Assembly (NCBI GenBank): GCA_965214635.1
Contig: OZ243964.1
Location: 1,860,001-1,924,000 of the forward strand
Direction of reading: 5' to 3'
DNA length: 64,000 nucleotides
Origin: Bin90 sp965214635
GTDB lineage: Bacteria > Chloroflexota > Dehalococcoidia > Lucifugimonadales > JADFKI01
Shown in pieces: positions 50,754-59,750 of this stretch. A model generated the notes under the pieces. That model was not told the origin of the DNA. It ran no database searches and was given only the letters and a program-made list of their open reading frames with translations. Positions within the stretch are counted from its first letter, which is position 1. The number at the start of each line of letters is the position of its first letter. The position numbers and the translations under genes were made by a program.

Positions 50754-52250
50754 CTAGATGCTGGGCAGCGGCGCGGTGTCGCCTGTTTCCTGCTGCCAGA
50801 TGCGGATGCGCGCCGCCATGTCGATAATTCGGTCGCGTTGTGCGGGGTCGTCATACAGGTTGTTCATCTCATATGGGTCGTTGTTGAGGTCGAAGAGTTC
50901 GCACTGGTCGCCGGCGCACAGGTTGAGCTTCCAGCGGTCGGGCGTAATCACCGAGCGCCACGCCAGCGTGAGCATGCGGTTGATGTCGCGGCTGCCTAGG
51001 AAGCGGTCGGGTAACTCGTCGCTAGTGCCGTTCCACTGGACGAACACATCGTTGTCCCCAAGCGTCTGCTCGCCCCTCAGCACGGGGACTAGGCTCTTGC
51101 CCTGCAGCGTGGCGGGGACGGTGTTGCCGCTCAAATCCAGCAGGGTGGGCACGAGGTCGATGTGGCCGACGTTGCCATCGATCACGGTCTGCCCTTCGGA
51201 CAGCCATGGGACACTCATGAGCAGCGGCACGCGCGAGGCTTCCTCATAGAAGGAACGCTTTTCCAGCATCCCGTGGTCGCCCATCATGTCGCCGTGTTCG
51301 CTGGTGAACACCACCACGGTGTTGTCCGCAACGCCGGCGTCTTCGAGGGCGGCGGTTATCTTGCCAACCATGTTGTCCACAAGCGTGATGTTCGCGAGAT
51401 AGTGGGCGCGCAAGGTGCGCCAGCCCTGCTCGGTGGTAACATCCTCGCGTGCGGCGGCGTAGCGCGTCATGTAGTCATCGTCGGCGTGGCTCTTGCCCTC
51501 GAGCATGAACTGCATGAAGTAGCCGGCGCGCACCCTGTTCACGCGCGATGCGCCTTCCGGCAGTTTCAGGAAGGCATCACCCACGGGTATCTCAGCGGGA
51601 TCGTACATATCCATGTAGGGGCCGTGATACGGGGAGTGCGGCTCGAAGGTGCTGACATACAGCACGAAGGGGCGGTCTTTGTTCTCCGTGATGAAGTCTG
51701 CGGCTTGGTCGGCGAGGTAAGACGCCATCTGAAACTCTTCGGGCAGGTCTTGGCGGGCGTCAGCAGAGAACACGCCCACGCCATCGGAGTGTGCGCCGTC
51801 CGGCTCGTAGCCGCTTGCAATGAGGTGCTGATGGTAGGGCGTCATTTCATAGCGCAGCTCAGGGCGGGTGTAGGCTTCGCGGTGTCCGTCCTCAGTGGGA
51901 CGCCACACATCGAAGCCGTGCTGCACAGCGACATCGTTCCCCAAGTGCCACTTGCCCATGTAGCCTTTGAAGTACTCATCGTCAATCATCTCTGCGATGA
52001 CGGGCGTGTCGGGGGGCAGGTGAATCTTGTTCACGATGGGACCTGCGGCGTGTGGATACAGCCCTGTCATGATGGTGGCGCGCGCAGGTGTGCACACAGG
52101 CTGCGCCACATATGCGTTCCGGAACACGAAGCTGCGCTCTGCCAGCGCATTCAGATGCGGCACATTCATATAGCCAGCGCCGTAGCAGGCGAGGGTGTCG
52201 AAGCGCTGCTGGTCGCTCATGATAAAGACGATGTTCGGCCTGTTCGGCAT
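50754..52250 (-). CDS. Sulfatase (formylglycine-dependent arylsulfatase family)
   Basis: The 498-residue protein starts with NIVFIMSDQQRFDTLACYG, holding metal ligand D13, and carries the sulfatase signature C53-T-P-A-R57, whose cysteine is oxidised to formylglycine. Further motifs are GKWHLG (residues near 101) and VVFTSEHGDMMGDHG with the second metal site. There is no signal peptide, so it acts in the cytoplasm unless exported otherwise. The substrate could be a sulfated sugar or small sulfate ester; choline sulfatases share this style but the sequence does not decide. GGAGAAA precedes the ATG. Confidence 0.92.
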   Translation of the reverse strand: MPNRPNIVFIMSDQQRFDTLACYGAGYMNVPHLNALAERSFVFRNAYVAQPVCTPARATIMTGLYPHAAGPIVNKIHLPPDTPVIAEMIDDEYFKGYMGKWHLGNDVAVQHGFDVWRPTEDGHREAYTRPELRYEMTPYHQHLIASGYEPDGAHSDGVGVFSADARQDLPEEFQMASYLADQAADFITENKDRPFVLYVSTFEPHSPYHGPYMDMYDPAEIPVGDAFLKLPEGASRVNRVRAGYFMQFMLEGKSHADDDYMTRYAAAREDVTTEQGWRTLRAHYLANITLVDNMVGKITAALEDAGVADNTVVVFTSEHGDMMGDHGMLEKRSFYEEASRVPLLMSVPWLSEGQTVIDGNVGHIDLVPTLLDLSGNTVPATLQGKSLVPVLRGEQTLGDNDVFVQWNGTSDELPDRFLGSRDINRMLTLAWRSVITPDRWKLNLCAGDQCELFDLNNDPYEMNNLYDDPAQRDRIIDMAARIRIWQQETGDTAPLPSI

Positions 52251-52538
52251 GGCATTTCTCCGTGGTGGTTTTGGGATGGATTACCGATTATCAGTATGCG
52301 TATGTGGCATTGAGTGCTGGCGGCTGTCCCCATATGGGAAATTCGAGGAAGCCGAGTAAACCTTGAGGCTACCAGTTTAGGGTGAGTTTATTGGCATTAC
52401 TGCGGGCTGTCAATGTAGATATTCCAATCAATCAGCAATGAAAAAAGAAGAACTTCCCCAAATTAAGTGTAGGGTAGGGAAAGGATGGCGTCGCACGATG
52501 CTCGGAGTAAGCTCTTCTGTGGCGGTCGGGAGCGGGTG

Positions 52539-53969
52539 CTAGTCAGAGTAACCGTCGTAGAGCTTGCTTGCGGCAATGTCGATGACCCGGTAGGGGATAC
52601 CGCTTGCCTGTACTGCTCGTCTGCCCTGCGCCGTTACCAGCAGCGTGCCACCGGTGCCGACAACCTGCCCGTTCACCATGATGGGCTTGCCGTTGACGAA
52701 GCTCATAGTGGGTTCGCGCGTGGCAGGGTCTATGACGGTGATGTCGGCGTCGGCGCCCTCGCTGAAATGCCCCTTGTCCGCAAGCCCGAGCATTCGCGCC
52801 GGCGTCAGCGAGAGCTTGGTCGCCATCTCCAGCGGCGAAAGCGCGCCGAACGCCACCAGCGCCATGCTGCTCTGTATCGCCACATTGCGCGGGTGGCAGC
52901 CGCCGTCGGTGCTCACGGCGTCCACCACGAACCCGCCGCCGCCGTTCTTCGCCGTGGTCAGACGGAACGCCGTCGAGGGCAGGTTCACAGGGAAGCTGAC
53001 GCCGACCTGCGTCCGCTCCTGCTCATACAGCGCCAGCGCCTCGCGCCCTTGCAAGTAGACCACATGCCCGCCCTTCTGCCCGATGACAGATGCGTAGCCG
53101 TCCAATATGGCTTGCCCCATCCCTTGCCGCGTGGGCGAGTAGCCGCGCATGACTAGGCAGTTCCGCAGCACATTCGACTGGGCGTAGCCGTCGGGTGTGC
53201 AAACTCCGGATGTGCCGTTCTGAACAGCGTGATACACCTCGGAGTTCAGCTGGGTGCGCATATCGTCTAGGATGTGCAGCGCCTCTTCGCACTCGGCGGG
53301 GGCGTCTTCGACGACGCCCCGGCAGTATGAGTTGACATGGCACACATGCAGCCGTCCCTTGTCCACAAGCGCGGGTATTTCGCGCACGCCGCCAAGGTGG
53401 CTGCCGGATTCGCGCGTGCCGATGTGGAAGGCGACATATGCGCGCTGGTTGTTGCAGGCGTGGATGATGTCGGATGTGGTCTCCGGCGTGAAGGGATGGT
53501 AGCCGCCCAGTATCTTTATGCCGATGCAGCCCTGTTGCAGCGCACCGCGGACGATGTCGCGTATCGTCCGCATATGTGGGTCTGCATTGGGTATCGTGCC
53601 GCCCGGTATCAGTGCGAACAGCCCCGCCACATTCAGCCCTGCGCCTCTGCGCTTGATGCCGTCAATCAAGCTGGGGCCTGTGCCGCCCATGTCGAGCACC
53701 GTGGTCGTTCCGGCGCGCGCCAGCATCGCATAGCCGAGCGCCGGGTCCCAGTTGCGCGACAGCCCCGCCACATGAGCGTGGGTGTCTATCTGCCCCGGTA
53801 TGACCCACTTGCCGCGCACATCTATAACCTCGTCGGCGTCATAGGGGTCAAGCTCCATATCCACACGCTCGATATGCCCCGCTCTGATTCCGATGTCGGC
53901 TTCAGCATCGAAGTCGTTAGCAGGATCGAGCGTCCTGCCGCCGGATAGGATGAGGTCATATTTAGCCAT
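52539..53969 (-). CDS. Amidohydrolase, dihydroorotase/hydantoinase-related
   Basis: The 476-residue TIM-barrel protein shows the metal-dependent amidohydrolase pattern: H64-x-H66 (GQIDTHAHVAG), K152 in GIKILGGYHPF as a likely bridging carboxylated lysine, H182, H211 in HVCHVNSY and D355 in AVSTDGG. The N- and C-terminal strands form the usual beta sandwich. Members hydrolyse cyclic amides or N-acyl amino acids. The substrate is not clear. GGGGACGAAA precedes the ATG. It stands upstream of the sulfatase gene with 288 bases between, so they need not be one unit. Confidence 0.88.
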   Translation of the reverse strand: MAKYDLILSGGRTLDPANDFDAEADIGIRAGHIERVDMELDPYDADEVIDVRGKWVIPGQIDTHAHVAGLSRNWDPALGYAMLARAGTTTVLDMGGTGPSLIDGIKRRGAGLNVAGLFALIPGGTIPNADPHMRTIRDIVRGALQQGCIGIKILGGYHPFTPETTSDIIHACNNQRAYVAFHIGTRESGSHLGGVREIPALVDKGRLHVCHVNSYCRGVVEDAPAECEEALHILDDMRTQLNSEVYHAVQNGTSGVCTPDGYAQSNVLRNCLVMRGYSPTRQGMGQAILDGYASVIGQKGGHVVYLQGREALALYEQERTQVGVSFPVNLPSTAFRLTTAKNGGGGFVVDAVSTDGGCHPRNVAIQSSMALVAFGALSPLEMATKLSLTPARMLGLADKGHFSEGADADITVIDPATREPTMSFVNGKPIMVNGQVVGTGGTLLVTAQGRRAVQASGIPYRVIDIAASKLYDGYSD

Positions 53970-54275
53970 TTTCGTCCCCTGTGTGCGATAAGTCAGGTTG
54001 TCAGTCTTCCAGTTACCTAATGCCTGCCATCATGTTCGTCAGTCGGTCAACATGCCCTAGTCCATTCTCCGCAGGCGATGGCATAGAGGCTATGGCTACC
54101 CTAAAAGAACCCGCATTGGACAAATCGTCTGCGGTGGCTTTATATTACACTACGATGGACACGCTGTGGCATCAGCGCTTGGCATAACGGCAAGTGTAGA
54201 AATATTCTTGATAATGCACACCTGAGCACATCCGGGGGCATACACACCACACTCGGGCGAGACACGGAGGACGAT
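53970..54275. other. Intergenic region, no gene seen
   Basis: This 306-base gap lies between two divergent genes. I see no RNA structure, repeat or gene. It must hold both promoters; an AT-rich stretch near 54139-54150 (TTTATATTACAC) is a possible -10 for the plus strand. Confidence 0.4.
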
Positions 54276-55148
54276 ATGGTGAAACTAGGGGCGATATTCC
54301 CTCAGACCGAAATTGGCAACGACACGGGCGCAATCAGAGAGTATGCGCAGGCGACCGAATCCCTCGGCTATGACTTCCTGCTTGCGTTCGACCATGTGCT
54401 GGGCGCAAACGCAACAACGCACACTGAGCTGACCGGCCCGTATCGCCACAACCATGCGTTCCACGAGCCGTTTGTGCTGTTTGGCTACCTCGCCGCTGTT
54501 ACCAACAGCGTGGAGCTTGCGACAGGCATCATCATCTTGCCGCAGCGTCAGACGGCGCTGGTGGCGAAGCAGGCTGCGGCGGTGGATGTGCTCAGCGGCG
54601 GACGCCTGCGGCTGGGCATCGGCGTTGGCTGGAATCCTGTGGAGTTCGAGGCGCTGGGTGAGAACTGGCGCAACCGCGGCGTTCGCTCCGAAGAGCAGAT
54701 AGAGGTCATGCGGCAGCTATGGACGAACGAACTCATCACCTATGACGGCAAGTGGCACAAGATAACGGATGCGGGCATTCTGCCGCTGCCGGTGCAGCGC
54801 CCAATACCCGTGTGGCTGGGCGGGCGCGCCGACCGCACCATCCGCCGCATCGTCCGCATTGGCAACGGCTGGATACTCACCGGTCGCCCGGATGACGGGG
54901 CAAAGTCGGCTATCGACAAGCTGCACGCCTATGCCGCCGAAGCCGGGCGCAGCATGGACGACATTGGGCTTGAGGGCTGGGTGTCCGCTGCCATCGGTTC
55001 GACAGACGACTGGGTGCAGGAAGCGGAGGGCTGGAAGGCGCTGGGCGCAACGCACATATCGCTGAACACGATGAACGCAGGGTTCGACTCGCCCGCCGCA
55101 CACATAGACGCCATCACGCGCTTCAAGGAAGCCGCAGCGGGGTTGTAG
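54276..55148 (+). CDS. LLM-class F420-dependent oxidoreductase
   Basis: The 290-residue protein has the luciferase-like monooxygenase TIM barrel: MVKLGAIFPQTE, GYDFLLAFDHVLG, ELATGIIILPQRQTALVAKQAAAVDVLSGGRLRLGIGVGWNPVEFEALG and PVWLGGRADRTIRRI. The GIGVGWN block is typical of F420-using members, common in Actinobacteria and Chloroflexota. It probably reduces or oxidises an organic substrate with F420 (or FMN). GGAGG precedes the ATG. The next gene starts 213 bases downstream behind its own likely promoter. Confidence 0.92.
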   Translation: MVKLGAIFPQTEIGNDTGAIREYAQATESLGYDFLLAFDHVLGANATTHTELTGPYRHNHAFHEPFVLFGYLAAVTNSVELATGIIILPQRQTALVAKQAAAVDVLSGGRLRLGIGVGWNPVEFEALGENWRNRGVRSEEQIEVMRQLWTNELITYDGKWHKITDAGILPLPVQRPIPVWLGGRADRTIRRIVRIGNGWILTGRPDDGAKSAIDKLHAYAAEAGRSMDDIGLEGWVSAAIGSTDDWVQEAEGWKALGATHISLNTMNAGFDSPAAHIDAITRFKEAAAGL

Positions 55149-55171
55149 GGAGCGCCGCCCTTCGCTTCTGG

Positions 55172-55177
55172 TATAAT
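55172..55177 (+). promoter_or_regulatory. Extended -10 promoter of the DRTGG protein gene
   Basis: TATAAT is preceded by TGG. It gives a leader of about 180 bases before the ATG at 55362. No clear -35 is visible. Confidence 0.55.
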
Positions 55178-55361
55178 TACTGCGTCTTGAAACCTCGCCA
55201 AACCATCGGCTTGCGAACCGCTGGCGGCGCACATGTGGCGAAGACGCTGTTGATGCCAAGATAACCTCAACCTCTTGTGTTCTCAAACCCTGTCTGAAAG
55301 ACTGATTGTCCGAACCATTGATCGACCGCTTCATCGAAAATTCCCCAACGAGGCGCAGCTA

Positions 55362-56360
55362 ATGAGCATCCTCTATGTCGTATCCGACCGCGACGGCGCA
55401 GGCAAGACGGCGCTCTGTGCATCGCTGGTTCACCTACTGCGCGCGCAAGGCAAGACGGCGGCGGCGCTCAAGCCCATTGCGGGCGACAACGGCGATGCGG
55501 ACACCGCCATATACGCAGCGCTGCTCGGCGCAGACACATCTGGCTGGGGCGTGCCGAGCGCCGACGATGCGGGCGCAGTCGCCGCCATCGCAAAGCGGCT
55601 CGACGCCCACAACGATTTCGTCGTGGTGGAGGCGCAGGGCGCAGTCAGCGCAGAGCATACGCCGCGCATCGCAGACGCCCTCGGCGCACAGATACTGCTT
55701 GTGATCGGCTACACGCCGTCGCTGACAGCAGGCGAGGCGCATGCCGCCATACGAAACTGCGGCGAAAGGCTCGTCGGCTGCATTCTGAACGGCGTTACAC
55801 AGCACATGGGGACGGACGCGCGCGAAAGGCTCGTCCCCTCCATATCCGCGCTGAGCGCAAACGCTCCAATGCTGGGGCTTATCCCCGAAGACCGCCGTCT
55901 GCTGGGCGTCAGCGTGGACCAACTGGCGGCGCATCTCGAAGGCGAACTCATCCTCGACGAGTACGAAGAGTGCGACACAAGCGGCATCGTGGAATACCTG
56001 ATGGTCGGGGGGATGAGCCTAGACTCGGGCGAGTACTACTACGCCATCCACGACAACCGCGCCGCAATCGTGCGCGGCGACAGGCCCGACTTGCAGATGT
56101 CGGCGCTCTCAGCCCCGGGGCGCACCGCCTGCATCGTAGCCACCAACGGTATCGAGCCGATAGAGTATGTGCGCTATGAGGCGGAGCTGGAAGAGACCCC
56201 CATCATCATCGTGGAATCCGACACGCTCACCACTATGGACAATCTGGACTCGCTCATAAGCATCAGCCGCTTCGACCATCCCCTCAAGCTGGAACGCTAC
56301 ACCGCCCTGCTCTCCGAGCACTTCGACCTAGACCGCCTGATGCGCGCCTGCGAGGCGTAG
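55362..56360 (+). CDS. P-loop (BioD/CobQ-like) plus DRTGG-domain protein, phosphotransacetylase N-terminal type
   Basis: The 332-residue protein has an N-terminal dethiobiotin-synthetase-like ATPase domain (P-loop variant SDRDGAGKTALCASL, about residues 8-22) and a C-terminal DRTGG-type domain (about 205-315). This is the pairing found in front of the catalytic domain of long Pta phosphate acetyltransferases, but the Pta domain itself is absent. Stand-alone versions exist in Chloroflexota and archaea; their function is unknown, and a regulatory or ligand-sensing role is proposed. The ATG at 55362 has GAGG at about 8 bases. Confidence 0.85.
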   Translation: MSILYVVSDRDGAGKTALCASLVHLLRAQGKTAAALKPIAGDNGDADTAIYAALLGADTSGWGVPSADDAGAVAAIAKRLDAHNDFVVVEAQGAVSAEHTPRIADALGAQILLVIGYTPSLTAGEAHAAIRNCGERLVGCILNGVTQHMGTDARERLVPSISALSANAPMLGLIPEDRRLLGVSVDQLAAHLEGELILDEYEECDTSGIVEYLMVGGMSLDSGEYYYAIHDNRAAIVRGDRPDLQMSALSAPGRTACIVATNGIEPIEYVRYEAELEETPIIIVESDTLTTMDNLDSLISISRFDHPLKLERYTALLSEHFDLDRLMRACEA

Positions 56361-56460
56361 CGCATCACAACACAGCCCCGATACTGAACCCGTATCCCTA
56401 TCCTCATCCCTCATCTAGGACAGTGAAACTCATCAGCATCAGCAGCTAGGGAGGTTAGAT

Positions 56461-56889
56461 ATGGACATCGCTAATCGCATCGTAGGCGCATATCTCATAT
56501 TGGTAGGCGCAGTGGTGGCGATACACACGATAGCCGAGCCGATATACTACACATCCACTCCTACCGCCCCCTTCAGCCCAGCGTGGACATACATCAACTG
56601 GTCTATGGCGTTGGCAATCGTGCTGGGCGTGATATTCGCATGCATCGGCAAGCGGGCGACGGAGGGCGAAGGCGATGCTGTTACTTGGGAACGGTTGGCT
56701 GCGAATACGCTGTTCTACGGACTTGTGGTTGTGGGCATCATGTTCTTTTGGAACTGGCTCAGCATAAACATGGACGGCTACACATCGTCCGCAGATATAT
56801 CGGGGCTGGTGTGGATAGCCATCGACGCCACGCTGCCGGTGCTGCTAGTGTCGCTGGGTATAAGGCTGGCGCGCGCAGACGCAAATTGA
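56461..56889 (+). CDS. Four-helix membrane protein, unknown
   Basis: The 142-residue protein has four hydrophobic helices (about 5-27, 44-63, 80-101 and 111-134) and the aromatic loop YTSTPTAPFSPAWTYINW between the first two. GGGAGG precedes the ATG, so it is very likely real. I do not recognise a family. It is on its own, 100 bases after the DRTGG gene and convergent with the dehydrogenase gene. Confidence 0.7.
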   Translation: MDIANRIVGAYLILVGAVVAIHTIAEPIYYTSTPTAPFSPAWTYINWSMALAIVLGVIFACIGKRATEGEGDAVTWERLAANTLFYGLVVVGIMFFWNWLSINMDGYTSSADISGLVWIAIDATLPVLLVSLGIRLARADAN

Positions 56890-56943
56890 GGATAGCAGGC
56901 TACCGATAGCCGTTTCCGCAAGGTGTGCAGGCGTCCCGACGCG

Positions 56944-57921
56944 TTAGAAGGTCAGCGACACCTTCAGAGCGCCATCCTCGCGAGACTCGGCGAGGTCGAA
57001 CGCCTCTTGCACCCGCTCTATGGGGAACTGATGCGTTACGAACGGCGCCATGTCTATCTCGCCCTGCGCTATGAAGTCCACGGCGAGTTGGAATGCCGGC
57101 AGACCCGGCTCATCCTGCGCCCCGAATGTGCTGTGGATGTCGATGCGCTTGCGGAAGAATGTGTCCCAGTCGAACGGCACGCGCTCCATCGTGGGTGGCA
57201 GTCCGAACACTGCTATTCTGCCCAGCGGCTTGACCGCCTTCAGTGCCTGATTCAGCGTCTCCACGCTGCCGCACGCCTCGATGACCACATCGGCGCCCTC
57301 GCCGCCCGTCAGGTCGAGAATGGCGTCGGTGGCGCGGTTACCGGTTACATCTATGGCGTGGTCTATGCCCATACGCCGCCCGGCGTCCAAGCGCGCCGCC
57401 ACCGGCTCCACGGCGATGATGCGGTGCGCCCCCAAGCGCCGCAGCATGAAGTCGTGGAACAGCCCAACCGAACCTTGCCCCAGCACTGCGACCGTCTTGC
57501 CCAACAGCGGAGGCAGCTTGCGCGCACCGAACACCACCGTGCCGAGTTGCTGCGCCATCAGCAGGTGCGCCGATGGCACATCCGTGGGCAGCTTCAACAG
57601 GAACTGCTTGTCTATCATCTGGTACTCAGCAAACACCCTAGACTTCCAGATGTTCGGAGCGGTCAGCACGATGTCGCCCTCTGCGAACGGCGTGTCGCCG
57701 GGGTCGACCACTATGCCCACACCCTCGTGGCCCGGATAGCCGGGCGCCAACGGGAATTCGTATGCGTTCCAGCCCATATAGACGATGTGCAGGTCGCTGC
57801 CGCAAATGGACGCAAGTGTGGTTCGCACTAGGGCGTGTCCGGGTTCGGGCGTGGGGATTGGCACGCTGTCGCAGCGCAGCTCGCGCAGTCCGGTCGCAAC
57901 GGCGGCGGGCATCATGGTCAT
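56944..57921 (-). CDS. Medium-chain (zinc) alcohol dehydrogenase family protein without the structural zinc site
   Basis: The 325-residue protein has the MDR fold: a GroES-like part with the catalytic-zinc motif ICGSDLH and PGHEGVGIV, and a Rossmann part with VLGQGSVGLFHDFMLRRLGAHRIIAVEP. The four-cysteine lobe that binds structural zinc in most alcohol dehydrogenases is absent; at its place the protein reads APNIWKSRVFAEYQ. It resembles sorbitol/threonine-dehydrogenase-like enzymes. The substrate is unknown. AGGAGAATGAACGA precedes the ATG. Confidence 0.9.
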   Translation of the reverse strand: MTMMPAAVATGLRELRCDSVPIPTPEPGHALVRTTLASICGSDLHIVYMGWNAYEFPLAPGYPGHEGVGIVVDPGDTPFAEGDIVLTAPNIWKSRVFAEYQMIDKQFLLKLPTDVPSAHLLMAQQLGTVVFGARKLPPLLGKTVAVLGQGSVGLFHDFMLRRLGAHRIIAVEPVAARLDAGRRMGIDHAIDVTGNRATDAILDLTGGEGADVVIEACGSVETLNQALKAVKPLGRIAVFGLPPTMERVPFDWDTFFRKRIDIHSTFGAQDEPGLPAFQLAVDFIAQGEIDMAPFVTHQFPIERVQEAFDLAESREDGALKVSLTF

Positions 57922-58264
57922 TCGTTCATTCTCCTGATGTTCGTTTCGTTCAAGCTCACACTAGCCCCGCTTGGCATCGCACCATGCTCGATGCTCAACT
58001 AGGTAGGGAGGGATGGAGAGCCTTTCATGGTTATGATTAGGCGGGTCTAATAGTGTAATAAAACAGCGCCAGTGTCAACTTGATTCCGATGCGCTTGCGA
58101 AAACCACAGCATATGCCAGTCGGATACGACGATGCGCCCATGCAGGCTGCGCGGGTAAGGCTAGTGCCACGCCTTATGCGCGCACACCATTAGCCATTTG
58201 CGCGGATTTAAGCGATAATGTGCGCTATGCTTACGACCCACAACTCAACGGACGGCAGACACAC
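57922..58264. other. Intergenic region, no gene seen
   Basis: This 343-base gap lies between divergent genes. I see no gene or clear RNA structure. The stretch AATAGTGTAATAAAAC near 58048 is AT-rich and may hold promoter elements. A short upstream extension of the following gene, from a GTG at 58220, is possible. Confidence 0.4.
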
Positions 58265-58732
58265 ATGCGAACACACATTGAGCCTGAGCCTCATCCCACG
58301 CAAATGGCGTCTGAGGACGGCGGCGGACGGGACGCTATCTCGCGCCTGTGGGTGGGACTAGGCGCTGCTTTCGGGCTGCTCGCCGTGATTGCCGGCGCAG
58401 TGGGCACGCACGCCCTGCGCGACAGCTTGGACGCCGATGCGCTGCGCATATTCGGGACAGCGGCGCAATTCCAGATGTACCATGCGCTGGCGCTGGTTGG
58501 CACGGGACTGCTCGCCGCCCACTGGCGCAGCCGGGCGCTGACGCTCGCCGGAACGCTCTTTGCGCTTGGGACATTGCTATTCAGCGGCAGCCTGTACGCT
58601 CTGGCGCTGAGCGGCGTGGGCGCATTCGGGGCGGTTGCGCCGATTGGCGGCGTGTCCCTGATGGCGGGATGGGCGTGCCTGCTCGCAGCGGCGATAGCGC
58701 GGCAGGGGCGGAAGACAGCAGGCGTTGATTGA
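58265..58732 (+). CDS. DUF423 (YgdD/TMEM256-type) membrane protein
   Basis: The 155-residue protein has a hydrophilic N-terminus and four helices in the DUF423 pattern: RLWVGLGAAFGLLAVIAGAVGTHALRDSL, FGTAAQFQMYHALALVGTGLLAAHW, LAGTLFALGTLLFSGSLYALALSG and VAPIGGVSLMAGWACLLAAAIA. The AxGTHAL and YHALA blocks are hallmarks. The function of this widespread family is unknown. The start is uncertain: ATGs at 58265 and 58304 and a GTG at 58220 are all in frame; the family usually begins near 58304. Confidence 0.85.
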   Translation: MRTHIEPEPHPTQMASEDGGGRDAISRLWVGLGAAFGLLAVIAGAVGTHALRDSLDADALRIFGTAAQFQMYHALALVGTGLLAAHWRSRALTLAGTLFALGTLLFSGSLYALALSGVGAFGAVAPIGGVSLMAGWACLLAAAIARQGRKTAGVD

Positions 58733-58870
58733 CGCTTAAACGGACGAACCTGTAGGGATGCGTTCGCGGCGGCGTTTCCGTTTTGGAATATGCCGCTCAA
58801 TCCTGATACACTCGCAGAGCGATAATTGAAGCACCCACGCGGTGAAACACTACACTGGCAGGAGGACAAA

Positions 58871-59596
58871 ATGCCAAACGGCGAAGACATGAAGCAGCGT
58901 ATACGCGACGGGGAGATTCTCATCGGGGTGTCAGCGCCGCTGAACACTACGAAAAGCCAAATGGAGGACATCCTAGGCAAGGACGACTACGCTTTCGTGC
59001 ATACGGACAGCCAGCACTCGGCGTTCAATGAGGAGACGCTGGTGCAGTTCTGCGGACACGCCGCCGAGCTGGACATCCCCGTGCAGTTCCGCATCAAGCA
59101 CACGCGGCACGCCTACCTCATCGGCAACCTGCTCGACCTCGGACCGGCAGGCATCGAAGTGCCGCAAGTGGAGGAGATGAGCGTAGCGCAAGAGGCAGTG
59201 GACTACTTCTACTACCCGCAGTTTGGCAAGCGAAGCTGGGGCGGAGCGGCACGCTGGAAGGTGCAGGGGCGCGAAGACCGCTTGGAGTATGCCGAATGGT
59301 GGAACAGCCACGGCTGGCTATGCCTGCAAATGGAGTCCATCCTAGCCACAAGCAACGCACGCCACCTCGCAATGGAGGGCGTGGACTGCCTCACTTGGGG
59401 ACCGAACGACCTGCTGGGCGACATCGAAGCGCATCCGCAACATCCGTTCCGCACAGTGGACGATTGCGTCCGCCATGTTCTCAAACAGCTGGAGGGCAGC
59501 ACAACCCGCGTGTCCTTCCGCAGCTACGACCCCGCGCTGCGGAACAAGTACATCGACATGGGCGTTACCATCCTGATGGAAAACCCCAAGCCGTAA
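58871..59596 (+). CDS. HpcH/HpaI aldolase family protein
   Basis: The 241-residue protein resembles class II pyruvate aldolases of the HpcH/HpaI group. It has the early GVSAPLNTTKSQMEDILGKDDYAFVHTDSQHSAFN strand-helix, an EVPQVEEMSVAQEAVDYFYYPQFGKRSWGG loop, and the metal-binding QMES (E in LCLQMESI) with a later TWGPNDLLGDI. Such enzymes cleave 4-hydroxy-2-oxoacids to pyruvate and an aldehyde. The phosphate-binding loop is modified, so the substrate is open. I chose the ATG at 58871 because it has a clear AGGAGG. Confidence 0.88.
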   Translation: MPNGEDMKQRIRDGEILIGVSAPLNTTKSQMEDILGKDDYAFVHTDSQHSAFNEETLVQFCGHAAELDIPVQFRIKHTRHAYLIGNLLDLGPAGIEVPQVEEMSVAQEAVDYFYYPQFGKRSWGGAARWKVQGREDRLEYAEWWNSHGWLCLQMESILATSNARHLAMEGVDCLTWGPNDLLGDIEAHPQHPFRTVDDCVRHVLKQLEGSTTRVSFRSYDPALRNKYIDMGVTILMENPKP

Positions 59597-59750
59597 GAAA
59601 CCCCAGCCGGTCAGTCGGTCAAAAACGCTGTTATGTGCGGCAAGAACCTTCGGCTGTGAACATACGCCGCTCCCGACTGACCGCTATAAACTGAACCCGC
59701 CAACGGACTGACAAACCCGACCCCGTATTGACCTCATGAGGAACTACGCT

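Noticed and set aside
51162..52313. 383-codon open frame opposite the sulfatase gene
   Set aside because: It is antisense to a well-supported sulfatase with full motifs and shows no family features of its own.
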